Below are positions 7,833 through 17,439 of a stretch of 64,000 bases of DNA, piece by piece. The stretch is from contig WLWT01000003.1 of the NCBI GenBank assembly GCA_012103455.1, positions 124,001 to 188,000 of the forward strand. Reading direction: 5' to 3'. A program made the translations under genes and the position numbers. The notes under the pieces are model-generated. The model saw nothing but the letters and a program-made list of their open reading frames with translations. It was not told where the DNA came from and did no database searches. The DNA comes from Gammaproteobacteria bacterium. Lineage in GTDB: Bacteria; Pseudomonadota; Gammaproteobacteria; HK1. Numbering within the stretch: the first letter of the stretch is position 1; every line of letters begins with the position of its first letter.

Positions 7833-9677
7833 ATCGGGATAGGGGGGCACCTACCGATGCCCCTCCTCCCACCCCACCGGGCCTACGGAGCACGTACCCC
7901 GGCGGTTCATTATCGTGTCGTTTCTGGTTCATGCTGATAAGGCTACCAGCCCCAAGTCTTTAAAGTCCCTATGGGGTAAGGCCTAGTAAAGGGCTGGGCT
8001 TGCACTCAACCGCCATGGGCCATGGGCCGATTTCGCGGTATTCCACGCCCATCGACGTTCAACGCCCACAGCCCTGAGCGTGCGGTAGCCCGACCTGTCC
8101 CACGGTTTCCATAGGTAGCACCGTAACTTTCGCCGTATCCATTTGTCCAGGTCGCGCTGCGGGCTCTTTACTGGGGCGATACCCAAGTAAGCGTTCCAAC
8201 CCAGCAGGGGTTTCTTTCAATTCAGCGATAAGCTGATAGATAGCAATGGCCTCGGGTCCGGCGGCCTAGCCCCCTTACCGTGTGGTTCACCTTCTCCACT
8301 GCCTTTTCAGACACTTTGAGTGTGTAGCCAGGGCGTGGGCTACAGGTAAACCCCAGGACTGTCCGGTTGCAGGGACGAACCCCCGCACTTTTGGCGACAT
8401 GGACCTTGAGCCCTAAGGTAGGCTCGGCAAAGTGGGGGATGCTTTGTTTTACCCGTTCGCCTGCGCGTGGGCGGCGTCCATAGATTGGGCAGTCATCGCC
8501 ATAGCGAACGAAGGGGTGGCCTCGCCGTTCCCGTTCCCGGTCAAGCTTATTGAGGACCCTATTTGATAACAGCGGTGACCGCGGGCTCCCTTGTGGTACG
8601 CCTTCGGCTGTTTTCTCATACCTTCCATTGATTTCAACGCCCGATGTCAGCTAGCCGTTGAGCAGCCCTAGCCGGGCTTTGTCTTGGATTTCAGCTTTCA
8701 GCTTAGGCATTAGCCGGTCCTGCTTGACCCGGTCGAAGACGCTGTCGAAGTCCAGAGCAACGACCCACTTGCGGCCTTTGATGACCTCGCTTTGTGCCCG
8801 GTGTAGCGCTTGTTGTGCACTGCGCATCCGGCGCAAACCGTAGCGGTTGGGATGGAATGGCGGTTCCCACATCCAGCGCAGCACTTGTGCTATTGCTGGC
8901 TGGATAACACGGTCGGTGACCGGGGGTAGGCCCCGTTGGCGCAGGCGTCCGTGTGGTTGGGGTATCTCGATTCGCAGCGCCGGTTGTGGCTGATAGGTGC
9001 CTGCCAGCCGTGGCGCCTTGATAGCAGGCCAGTGGTGCTTCAGGTAGCCTGACCGTTCATCTACCGTCATACCCTCTACACCCGCTGCACCTTCGGTTAC
9101 GTTGGACTGGTTTCAATGCCTGTATCCGCTTTTCCTTGTCCACTACCTGCATCATCCATGAACCCGCTTCGAGGGCGTCCTGAGGGCGTTTTCCTCCCCT
9201 CACCTGTTCTGCCTCCCACTCGCGGCAGGCTCTTCGCCTCGCCGGTCGGCGGCTGTCAGGTCCTACTTCAAACCGTTCATGATGCCGATAAGGTTCAGAC
9301 CTTCAACCGTCGAGGACACGGCCTACTCTATCTTTTGCTGACTTGTGCCCTACGCTCAAATCCGGTTACCCCGATTTCAGTGCTTCCGGCACCTATGACA
9401 GACCTCTCGGGCTAAGACACAGGGCTTTCAGGGCGTAAACGCTCGATTTATAAAACCTATCCCGTCTGTGGAGGGAAGACTTCGTGGTCACGTGCCCACT
9501 GGTCTCGGATACCTCACACCTTCTATCCTGTTCGTGTTCGTCGCCCCGCCAGTTTGCGTTGGACTTCCTCCAGCCTACACCTCACGATGTAATCCTTGTC
9601 CTTCCGCTAACCTTCAACTCCACGAATACTTGGTAAGAGGACTTTCACCTCGCTAGGTCTGTGTCATGCCCGACACA
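7833..9677 (-). mobile_element. Group II intron A (full length, degenerate)
   Basis: Minus-strand element of about 1.85 kb. The 5' end is GTGTGTCGGG at 9677-9668, followed by the typical GAGGTGAAAGTCC. The 3' end shows a domain V-like segment (GAACCGCC, then CCGGTGGGGTG) and ends CCCCTATCCCGAT at 7833. Between them lie about 600 bp of RNA domains and a broken reverse transcriptase frame. The same 3' end is found at 29270-29368. Sequence just before the 5' splice site contains a strong GC-rich hairpin, typical of hairpin-targeting group IIC insertion. The 5' end is placed by similarity and could be off by a few bases. Confidence 0.75.
7983..9120 (-). pseudogene. Group II intron A reverse transcriptase, multiply frameshifted
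   Basis: The best-preserved part (8651-9070) reads MTVDERSGYLKHHWPAIKA, then GTYQPQPALRIEIPQP, YGLRRMRSAQQALHRAQ and WVVALDFDSVFDRVKQDRLM, with the first catalytic Asp. Downstream pieces lie in other frames: EGVPQGSPRSPLLSN near 8600, then VRYGDDCPIYGRR near 8500, where the usual YADD is YGDD. The C-terminal RNA-binding segment is at 7983-8186 (WIRRKLRCYLWKPW). At least three frame changes make it non-functional. Confidence 0.85.
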
Positions 9678-9684
9678 CACGCCA

Positions 9685-9749
9685 TGCATAACCGGCGCAG
9701 CTTTGCTGCGTCCGGCGCTGAAGGCGCGAAGTTGATTGCATTGTTGGAC
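9685..9749 (-). other. Possible attC remnant next to intron A
   Basis: On the minus strand GTCCAAC (9749-9743) and GTTATGC (9691-9685) fit attC core boxes 65 bp apart, and the interval holds a GC-rich hairpin (GCAGCTTTGCTGC). The internal arms are not clearly complementary, so this may be chance. If real, it would be the attC of a lost upstream cassette, with intron A inserted a few bases after its 3' core box. Confidence 0.3.
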
Positions 9750-9818
9750 GAAGCCGCTACGCGGCAGCTTGAAGCCATTGGCTTTTACTCATGGTTTAGA
9801 TGAAGCGGAGACTTCCCC

Positions 9819-10745
9819 GTGCCCGCAATTCGGCGTGTGTCATTGGGAACCCGCCTCAGGCAAGCACACGAGAAGTCCGGCTTTGAGGCGTTATACCAGA
9901 AACGCCTACGCGCCCTAAAACTCAAAGGCCATGCCCGTAAAACCATTGCGGGCTATGCCACAGGCGTGCGCCGCCTGGGCGAACACCTCAAGCGCTGCCC
10001 GGGCGATGTCACCAAGGAAGAACTCGACCCCCCATGTCGACTGCCTGCTCCAAACGCCTGCCTGGGCCCCCATGAAGATTGACCGTAACGGTATTCGCTT
10101 TCTCTACGCAGAAGTCCTCGCTCAATCATGGCCCGGGCTCGATTTCGCTAAGGCGCCCAAGACCCAGCGCCTACCCGATAGCCTGACGCCAAATGAGCGT
10201 GCCCGCATTCTCCACATCACTCGCCGCTTTGACCTTCAGTGCTTGGGGTTCGTCACGGATACGTTGGGTCTGCGCCTAGGTGACACACGGCGCCTTGAGT
10301 GCGCCGACATCGACCGTGAGCGCGGGCAGGTACCTATCCGCCCCCCCAAGGGCCAGCAAGCTCGCTTTGTGCTTTTGCCGTCAATGACGTTGCCGGTTCT
10401 GCGCAAGCTGTGGTGCCCTCATCGCCATCCACGAGGGGTGTTCCCTCGCCGTGACGGGGCCTCGGCCCCCGGCTCATTGGGCCGCGCCAACGGGCAAAAG
10501 AGCTTTCAGCAGGCCGTTGCTGATGCACGGGTCCTAAAGCACGTCTCGATTCATTCCCTTCGTCATAGCGACGCCCCACCTATGTTGGAGGCGGGACTCA
10601 CACTCAGTGCTATTGAGCATCAACGGGGGCACGCCTGTCCTAAGACCACCGCTCGCTATGTGCGTAGGAGCGAGAAAAGCGCGGGCGATGCCCAGGCAAT
10701 GTTGGAGGCCCTGGTTGGCCGGTTTGCATCAACCTTGCGCACCCT
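9819..10745 (+). pseudogene. Tyrosine recombinase of IS91-associated type, frameshifted
   Basis: The N-terminal SAM-like core-binding domain (9819-10035; LKLKGHARKTIAGYATGVRR) is in one frame. The rest (LLQTPAWAPMKIDRNGIRFLY onward) is in another, so one frameshift lies near 10035. The catalytic domain shows GLRLGDTRRLE (Arg), HSLRHS (His-x-x-Arg) and GHACPKTTARY with the nucleophile Tyr. The order fits XerC-like integrases carried next to IS91-family transposases. It lacks the insertion that marks integron integrases, so it is not evidence for IntI. Confidence 0.7.
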
Positions 10746-11198
10746 CTGGGCTGAGGCGGGCTCGGCATCAATGCCTCACCTCGATTGGCTGAGTTGGTGC
10801 GCAACTACGGTTTGCTTCATGGCAACGCCAAGCCATTATGGCGGCTCGTGCAGTGGGTACTGCACATCGCACCGGCGCCGGTGTCACCCAAAACGGCTAG
10901 ACCTTTGCACTGCCCGCACTGCGGTTCTCCCATGCGAGGTGGGTCGTTCATACCAAACAGGGCGTTTATCTCGCCACTCGGACCGCCACTACCGGGGGGT
11001 GGAGTCACGGCATGGCTGCCTGAAACGCTAGCCTTGCGGCGCCGGCGATGGTATTGCGCCGCCACACTCACTATAGGGAGGGTGGGTCTTGGGCTATGGC
11101 ATCCTCCAAGTTTGGCCCGGCTGGCTCAGGCTACCGCTCGGCTTCAACAAAGCCCAAATTCCGCCAAACCCCGCCTGCCGCCGAACACCTCGAACTAA
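10746..11198 (+). pseudogene. IS91-family transposase remnant
   Basis: After the recombinase, one frame gives SPRLAELVRNYGLLHG, which resembles an IS91 transposase N-terminus, and then jumps to a C-terminal-like piece (PAPVSPKTARPLHCPHCGSPMR, a zinc-finger-like CPHC). The whole catalytic middle is missing, so this is a deletion remnant. The paired recombinase and transposase order is the usual one for such elements. No confident ends were found. Confidence 0.45.
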
Positions 11199-11284
11199 TT
11201 GCCATACACTAAGGCTGCCCTAACCCCGGGCTTGTCCAACACCGGAGCAGGTCGCGGCTGCGCGCGACCTATCCTTCATTTATT

Positions 11285-12169
11285 TTAGGAGTCTCCGAGT
11301 GATACCACTTGGTCTTGTTTGAGCTTGAAGATCGAGCGCCTGCCTGTCATCGTGCTGCCGGCTTGCTCGCTGGACAGGTCAAAGGCGACACCCATCTTGG
11401 CCGCGTCCGTGGCGAACCGGGTCAACTCATGACGCGCGATGCCAGCCTGCCCGGCCGCAGCGACGATCTCGCCTAATCCCTGGGCGGACATCGGGATCAC
11501 GGTGGACAGTTGCAGGATATCGCGCTCCATCGTCCGAAATTGAGTGGGGCTTTCGAAGTCCACCACCTTCTTCACATCGGCCATCACCGACTCAAACCGA
11601 ATCGCCGCTTTGATGGGCGCGGTGATCGCCGCGCCTAAAGCCACCGCATCAAGCAGTTGGCCGCGCATCGCTTGGCGCTTGGCGAGCACGGCATCTCGCC
11701 GCTGGATGGCACTGCCCAGCGCGTCATAGCGTTCGCGCAGGCGTGCGACGGTGGCACCGAGACGCCGCTCTTGGTCGCCCAGTCCAGCGGTGGCGACGCC
11801 GGCGTCGCGCATCGCTTTGCGTTGGCGGACCAAAGCGTCACGTTGGTCCGCCAACGCTTGATTCAGCTTGTTGGCCTCGCGTTTTGCCCGCCCTAGCTCG
11901 CGGTGCATGGCTTGCGTGGGCTTTTCGGCCCGGCGCATCTCTTGGGTCAGTTGTGCCACCCGCTCCTTGGCCGCTTGGTGCGCTTGGTCGGTATCTGCCA
12001 ACTCGGTTTTCAACCGGCGGAACGTCTTGATGTGATCCGATTGGCTCTGTACGCGCTTTATCGTCTCACCGAGACGGTCGATCTGTTTTACATTGCCCCC
12101 GAGTACGAAATTAAACGATCCTGCGAGGGCCGCGCCAATGACAACAGAGAAGGCAAACTCCTTGGACAT
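11285..12169 (-). pseudogene. Phage tail tape-measure protein, N-terminal fragment
   Basis: A 294-residue piece with a coiled-coil first half (long Lys/Glu/Arg/Ala heptads, about residues 35-150), then the TP901-type core: ALGAAITAPIKAAIRFESVM, VVDFESPTQFRTMERDIL, QGLGEIVAAAGQAGI, followed by LTRFATDAAKMGVAFDLS. Tape-measure proteins set tail length and usually exceed 600 residues. Here the frame ends after about 20 unrelated residues at 11285. No other tail gene is adjacent, so it is an isolated prophage remnant. Confidence 0.8.
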
Positions 12170-12560
12170 CGGTCAACTCATCGAGCAACTCATTGACTGG
12201 CTGATGGACGTGGAATTCAAAGCCGTGTTCCGTGTATCGCTATTCATAGCGTGGTGGTGGTTATGGTCGAACGGCCTAGGCGCCGGCTGGGCGCTCGTGT
12301 TCGCGCCCTTGGCCGCGTTATTTCCGGTGGCGCTATTCGCTCTCGCAGGGACAGTGCTTATTGGCGTTCTATTGTTTTTGTCAGTACTGTATGCAGTGAT
12401 TGCAGCCACGCTTTCAATGTTTTGCCGTCCAAGTCCAGACGTTCAAGAAAAAGTGCGTAAGTTTGCGTCACGTTCTACAATCAATCGCGAGTTGATGATT
12501 TTGGGGGAACCTTGTACACGCGGGCAGAATGTGTGGTGCCTCCGATATCGGCGTTGCTAG
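12138..12560 (+). CDS. Small membrane protein of unknown function
   Basis: About 140 residues from the ATG at 12138 (an upstream ATG at 12093 in the same frame is less likely). There is a polar N-terminus (MTTEKANSLDIGQLIEQLID), then hydrophobic segments VFRVSLFIAWWWLW, WALVFAPLAALFPVALFAL and LIGVLLFLSVLYAVIAATL: two to three membrane spans. Its first part is antisense to the start of the tape-measure fragment. I do not recognise a family. Confidence 0.4.
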   Translation: MTTEKANSLDIGQLIEQLIDWLMDVEFKAVFRVSLFIAWWWLWSNGLGAGWALVFAPLAALFPVALFALAGTVLIGVLLFLSVLYAVIAATLSMFCRPSPDVQEKVRKFASRSTINRELMILGEPCTRGQNVWCLRYRRC

Positions 12561-12572
12561 TTTGAAAGGAAG

Positions 12573-12595
12573 ATCCCCGCGGACGCGGGGAACAC
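12573..12595. repeat. Single CRISPR type I-E repeat-like palindrome
   Basis: ATCCCCGCGGACGCGGGG followed by AACAC equals the 23 inner bases of the common type I-E repeat (GTGTTCCCCGCG and CGCGGGGAT halves on the opposite strand). The first six bases expected of a 29-bp repeat are not conserved. No second copy follows at spacer distance and no cas gene is present. It may be a stranded repeat or simply a GC-rich hairpin that works as a terminator. Confidence 0.35.
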
Positions 12596-12675
12596 GCCAC
12601 TGGGATGCGGTTCTCGGGTAAGCGGATCTCCAGGTGGGTCTGTTGGCCCGCTTACTGATAAACTGAATCTTCAAA

Positions 12676-13873
12676 TTAGCGGGAATTGCTGAGCATGCCG
12701 CGTTCAAGGGTGAGCTTGATGGCATCCTCGAACGGTATAGCTTCGTCCAAGTCCGACCACGGATCATCCATCTTCAGTTTCCTAAAGCGATTCAGAAATG
12801 ACAGGGTAGGAACACTAAGCGGAGGCAACAATATCTCGTCGGTATTCGGCTGCGGTCGTAGCACACGGCCAGTACAAAGCGTCTTTTCGGACAGGAGGGA
12901 ATCAAGCCAACACCGAACGGGATGTTCACTCCAATTCAGTTTATCGAACGCCTTCCTCGCACTGTACAGATGATCGGCACGCCTCTCGGCGCGGTGGTAC
13001 ATCGCCGCGAGATGATACGCGATGACGGAGAGTGGATTGGCAACTCCTTCTTTTTCCGGCTCGGGCAGAAGATCGAAGGTCTGGGAATCCTTCCAGACGA
13101 CCGAGCAGGCGGCCAATCCCCGGTAGACCTCGTCCTCAGCGGTGGTCCGGTACCTCTTTTTCTCAGCGGTGGAGCACGTGGTCTTCCTCAAAGAAGTCCC
13201 CCGTCTCGGCGAGCAACATCTCAAGACCCCGTTCCCTGTCCTGCGTCATCGCATACGTGAGTGAGCGCCTCACACGCAATATTGGAATGAAATAATGATT
13301 GGTCTGGATGAAGCCGAGGTCGGTGCTGTAGGTGTCGAACGCAAGATGAGGCCGCCCCGCAGCCATGAAGAGATTTCCCAGACCGCCGAATCCTTGCGCA
13401 ATCGCCGAATGGTTGTTGAACGCCCAGCCGCATTCGATGCAGCGCAAGAACGAGTCTTTCGCGAGGTCGAAACGCTGGATCCGGAGGCATGAGGCCCCGA
13501 TGCCGAACAGTCCAAGGGGGGTCCAATAATCCAGCTTCGACCCCAAGCCCAGCTTGAAGGCACTCAAGAAGTACGATACGGCTTTGGCAGGATCGCCCTC
13601 ATGCAGCAGCCTAAATCCTTCACGGAGCTTGGATAGACTGCTATCCGGTTTTGGCTGTACAGGTGAAGTCCTTTCGTTTGCGCGGCCTGAAATGAATCTG
13701 CTGCCTGAAATGAATTCAAAGTAGTCTACTAGATCCGGCGAGCACTTCAATTCGACTTGGTCGAAGAGATCCTGAAGCGCTTTGCGGTTGTGCCCTCCCT
13801 CGAGAAGGATCATGGATGCCGCGAGATCGAACTCCTCCGCGGTCATGCGGCGATCTGTATTACCGTTCGTCAT
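12676..13873 (-). pseudogene. Helical-repeat (TPR-like) protein, one frameshift
   Basis: The ATG at 13873 overlaps the upstream stop (ATGA). The first frame (236 residues) has TPR-like helix pairs, for example EGFRLLHEGDPAKAVSYFLS and IQRFDLAKDSFLRCIECGW, and ends HVLHR at 13163. The sequence resumes in another frame (KKRYRTTAEDEVYRGLAACS and on to 12676), including AYHLAAMYHRAERRADHLYS. One frameshift near 13170, close to an A5 run, would join them into roughly 395 residues. Last gene of a coupled three-gene operon; function unknown. Confidence 0.6.
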
Positions 13874-14953
13874 CCCCTTTCGCTCCCGTCGTCCCTCTGC
13901 CGGTCAGGCGTGCCAAAAGAGAACGGGTCCGCCAGAGCGTAGGCGTCGTGGATGATGCGTTGCACAGGCAATTGTGAGTAGACATCCTTTTGAACATCCA
14001 AGGGAGGGTTGCTGATGTTCTCGACGAACTTCTGGATCTGATGCTTAAGCGCCGGCTTCCAGCTTCTGCAGAACTCCCGCACCTCGCCACTCCGCTCCGT
14101 GAGTTTGAACATCCCAGGTCCCCGTTCGAGCTCGATCCGACCAATTTTCGGACTATCTTCATGTTCAGTATCGACGAACACGTGCTCGGCCTTCTCTTCA
14201 GACCGATGGCACTCTATCGATATGAGCATCGAATCCTTGCTGACGATGAGGTAGCAATGGTCCTCTCCGTCCTTTGGGCCACAGGGGATCTCCCCCCGTC
14301 CGCGCACGTCCTTCGTGAGCGTCGCTGAGACGAGATGTCCTGTGCCCACCAAAAACTGAACGAGATCCACCATGTGGTATCCGGCGTCGAGCAGCATGCC
14401 GCCGCCGGATTTCTTGGGGTCATCCCTCCATTCTTTCTTTTCCCGACTCCGACTTAGACCGTCCAAGTGTGTAGATAATGCGCATGCTGCGAACCACCGT
14501 CTGCGGTTCGACAAGCAATTTTCGCAGTTCGCGATACGCCGGGTGATATCGTCGCTGAACCGCGGCCATGAGCATAATGTCCTTTTTGTGCGCTTCATGG
14601 AGGAAGGCGATCGCCTCGGACACGTTCCGACCGAGGGGCTTCTTCTTGAGGGTGGGCACTCCGAGTTGCATGATGTTTTCCCATTCCTTGATATACACAT
14701 GATGCGGAAGTGCGAGGATCACACCATCCAACTCACCCTTCTTCGAGTCAGCGCCCGCCAACTCGGACAACTCTTCGTAGGACTCAGGAGGATCTTCGTC
14801 GGGATACATGGCCTCGATCTTCGCCAGCCCCTCGGTCCGCCTGCCTGGGCACTTGTCGATCAGCGCGACGATCCGAATAGCCTTGTTCTCAAGGCATGCT
14901 TCGAGGTGGTCCATCCCCTGACCGAGCCCGCAGATCGCGAGTCGTTTGGCCAT
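13870..14953 (-). pseudogene. Gfo/Idh/MocA-family oxidoreductase, one frameshift
   Basis: Starts at ATG 14953 with a Rossmann motif, MAKRLAICGLGQGMDH. The substrate-domain motif follows as ILALPHHVYIKEW and PTLKKKPLGRNVSEA (the EKP-like motif is KKP here). The first frame stops at 14420. The other frame continues LSRSREKKEWRDDPKKSGGG, then LLDAGYHMVDLVQFLVG with the conserved G-x-H, to 13870. Repair of one frameshift at about 14440-14470 gives around 361 residues, the family norm. Such enzymes reduce or oxidise sugars or cyclitols with NAD(P). Both ends overlap neighbours, indicating an operon. Confidence 0.8.
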
Positions 14954-15650
14954 CAATGCGCCCCCAGCATCTGTCCGGCGGTCGCATCGATCACGGCACC
15001 GGTGATGCATCTCGATGCGTCAGAAAGCATGAACGCCATCACCTCGGCGATGTCGTCCGCATTGCAGAGCCGACCGAGGAAGCCCGTGGACGCGATTCTG
15101 TCCCGCTTGGTTTGATCCCAGTCCTGAGTCATGTTCGTGATGGTCGCTCCGGGTAGAAGCAGATTGCAGCGGATGCCATCCTTTCCGTACCGCCTGGCGA
15201 TCGTCATCGTGAGGCCGATCAGCCCCGCCTTGCTCGCCGCATAGCCCGGTTTCCGCGCCCCGGTGAAGCCCACCGGGGATCCGACGTTGACGATGGCCCC
15301 TCCGCCACGCTCGATCATTTTCGGGATAAGGCATTTAGCGAGCGTCATCGGCGCAGTGAGGTTCGTTTCGATCATACCGTTCCATTCCTCGGTGGACGCG
15401 TCAAGAAGACACGATCCGATTGACGTGCCTGCCACATTGGCCAAGCCTGAAACCGAGGGAAGTGCATCGAGTCTGGCGCTGAGTTGTCTGGGGAGGTCTC
15501 TGTCCATGAGGTCGCAAACGAGATCGTTCGCTAGGCCGGTGCTGTGGCGATCGATAGGTAACACCACGTGTCCCCGATCCTTAAGGATGCGACAGAGGGA
15601 CGCTCCCATGCCACTGCTGCACCGGTTACGACGATCGTCTCATTTCCCAC
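14953..15650 (-). pseudogene. SDR-family oxidoreductase, frameshift in the Rossmann loop
   Basis: The frame 14953-15609 begins GMGASLCRILKDRG, in the middle of the NAD-binding motif. The missing start lies in another frame from GTG 15650 (VGNETIVVTGAA), preceded by a GAGGG ribosome site. One lost base near 15615 would restore TGAxSGMGAS. The catalytic SDR residues follow: NVAG, VNVGSP (Ser) and YAASK (Tyr and Lys). The stop overlaps the Gfo/Idh start by one base. First gene of a three-gene operon, probably for a sugar or polyol pathway (inference). Confidence 0.8.
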
Positions 15651-15775
15651 GCTCGTTACCCTCTGCTTCTTGAGTTTTCGCACTTCGCAATCCGTAACAG
15701 GTCCGGCATCATCGCGCAGGATCAGTGTGCGCGCACCGACCTGCTATGTCTGATCATTCGCCTCCGTGGAATGTT

Positions 15776-16843
15776 TTACCAATCGAGACAGGACGCGATT
15801 TCCTCGACTATCGACCGCGGAGCAAAAATGTACCACGGACACGGCAGTAGCTTGTCCCCGTAGTCCACTCGCAACAGCTTACGGGCGGTGGCGGCGATGG
15901 CGCGATTGTAACCGCGGCGTACCATCAGCGCCTTGTGGTAGCCACGGAACTGGCAGCCATGGGTGCGGGCCGAGCCATACGCGCACTCGACGAGCACCGC
16001 GCGCAGCGCCTTGCTGCCTGAGCGGGTGCTTTTCGGCAGAACGGTTCGCGCTTGTTCTTCAGGAGTTTTTAGTACGCCGCTTTTTATGGGTTCGTCATAT
16101 GAGTATTCGTTGCCCCATTCGTTCCAATTGTCGTGGTACCAAATGATCGGGTAGGGTTTCCCTTCCCATACACCTTTGAGTTCCTCGTACCGCGCTACTC
16201 TTAGAGAATCGACATCAAAAGCACTGGATGTCACATGCTGTGTTAGGAGGTACGCGAGATGCGCGCTGCAAGTTACAACGCCTCGAAACGAGTGTTTTGA
16301 GATTCTAAATCCGGTGTCGATATCGGGTCCTAGAAAGTCTAGGACGGGTCCGCCTGTAACAGGTTCTGGTAGGTGGAAGGAAATGTTTTTGTCAAACGCA
16401 TCGCCATCGGCCACGATGGCATCGAACTCTTGCGACGGAATATGTGATGTTTTTGCTATCCAAGCAGTCGTTTTGACTCCTAGAGGCGATGACGCTCTTG
16501 AAAATCGCTCTCGTACGGAGCTTTCCAGTTGCTTGCTAATTGTAAGGCAACGGTCTAAATCGCATGCTAGATCTTCAATGTTGGTGACACGTTTGTAGAA
16601 GATCACCTCGTCACCAAAGTACTTTCATGTGTGGATATGAATATCTAGCCACTCCATTTCCTTGACGGATAGCTCATAAAAGCAGCTAAACGCAATAGGC
16701 CATGTTTTGGGTTCCTCGCGTTTAAAAGCAGTTGAGTTAGTCGGATCAAAAGAGATGAATAGATATGCACTGTCTTTGGACTGTACCTTGTTCGACAATA
16801 CTCCTCGCGCCTTGTCCTTGACGGCTGACAGGGTGTCGGACAT
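15776..16843 (-). pseudogene. Nucleotide-cyclase-like protein with in-frame stop and embedded IS110 piece
   Basis: From ATG 16843 the frame reads MSDTLSAVKDKARG, then YLFISFDPTNSTAFK, resembling the first metal-binding strand of class III nucleotide cyclases. A TGA at 16625-16627 interrupts it. The same frame continues KYFGDEVIFYKRV, the typical GDE metal-binding hairpin, where a Trp (TGG) is usual at the stop position. DFLGPDIDTGFRISKHS follows. Residues equivalent to 15866-16033 are an IS110 transposase C-terminal fragment inserted in frame, after which the protein resumes (DKLLPCPWYIFAPRSIVEEI). Cyclase assignment is by motif only. Confidence 0.55.
15866..16033 (-). mobile_element. IS110-family transposase C-terminal fragment
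   Basis: The encoded stretch SKALRAVLVECAYGSARTH, then YHKALMVRRGYNRAIAATARKLL matches the C-terminal region of IS110-type transposases (RxxLVEAAxxxxR and RRGxxRAxxAxARKLL). Only about 50 codons remain, without the N-terminal DEDD domain. It lies inside the cyclase-like reading frame without breaking it. Confidence 0.65.
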
Positions 16844-16923
16844 TGTTATTTCCAGCTAAACACGCCTAACCACCGGCCTCGTGTAAGAGCGGCATCCGCT
16901 GATACGTCGAACGCTTCAGCCTT

Positions 16924-17439
16924 TTATGCTGTTTGCCAATACTGATGCATTGGACCATCAGTTCCATGGACGGGATCCAAAGGCGGGATAGGCACGGCTT
17001 TCACCGCCGTCAGATGGCGTTCACCGTTGCCAGTGGCCCCCTGGCATAAATCCGCATGTTGGCCTTCAGGGTAAGCGCCAACTATGCCGAGGCGGCCCCG
17101 GGTGGCGATACGTTTGTGGCCAATCCCGGCCGGAACGAGGATAACGTCGCCGGGCTTGGCTACCACCGTAAGTCCTCCCTCACCGCCGAAGAGAACGGTG
17201 ACTTCGCCGCTGTAGATGCCTAGCACTTCATGAGCCGTACTGTGGTAGTGATGAAAACCTAGGATGCCGTTGCGCCAGCCGCCGCCCCAGCCGTGGCGGT
17301 TAAAAAGATCTTCGAACGCCGCTGCCGGGTCATTGCCTTCAATGGTTACGGCATCCGGGTAGTGCAGTAGCGGCAATCGCGGATTATTGGGTATGCCCCC
17401 GTTTGAGAGCAGTAGCGATGGGTGCACAGGCCGTGTCAT
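16924..17439 (-). CDS. Cupin-domain protein (YjlB-like)
   Basis: A 171-residue single-domain cupin starting MTRPVHPSLLLSNGGIPNNP at ATG 17439, chosen because it overlaps the stop of the exporter gene (ATGA); upstream codons belong to the exporter in another frame. Metal-binding cupin motif 1 is seen as GILGFHHYHSTAHEVLGIYSG with the His pair and Glu, and motif 2 as PGDVILVPAGIGHKRI. The YjlB group has the same LLHYPDAV and FEDLFNRHGW features. Substrate unknown; co-transcribed with a MATE-like exporter. Confidence 0.8.
   Translation of the reverse strand: MTRPVHPSLLLSNGGIPNNPRLPLLHYPDAVTIEGNDPAAAFEDLFNRHGWGGGWRNGILGFHHYHSTAHEVLGIYSGEVTVLFGGEGGLTVVAKPGDVILVPAGIGHKRIATRGRLGIVGAYPEGQHADLCQGATGNGERHLTAVKAVPIPPLDPVHGTDGPMHQYWQTA

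Noticed and set aside
9819..10745. Tyrosine recombinase as the missing integron integrase IntI
   Set aside because: It has the layout of IS91-associated XerC-like recombinases, lacks an evident IntI-specific insertion, is followed by an IS91-like remnant, and is frameshifted.
12573..12680. A CRISPR array
   Set aside because: Only one repeat-like palindrome; no second repeat at 60-62 bp and no cas genes. Kept only as a lone repeat-like sequence.
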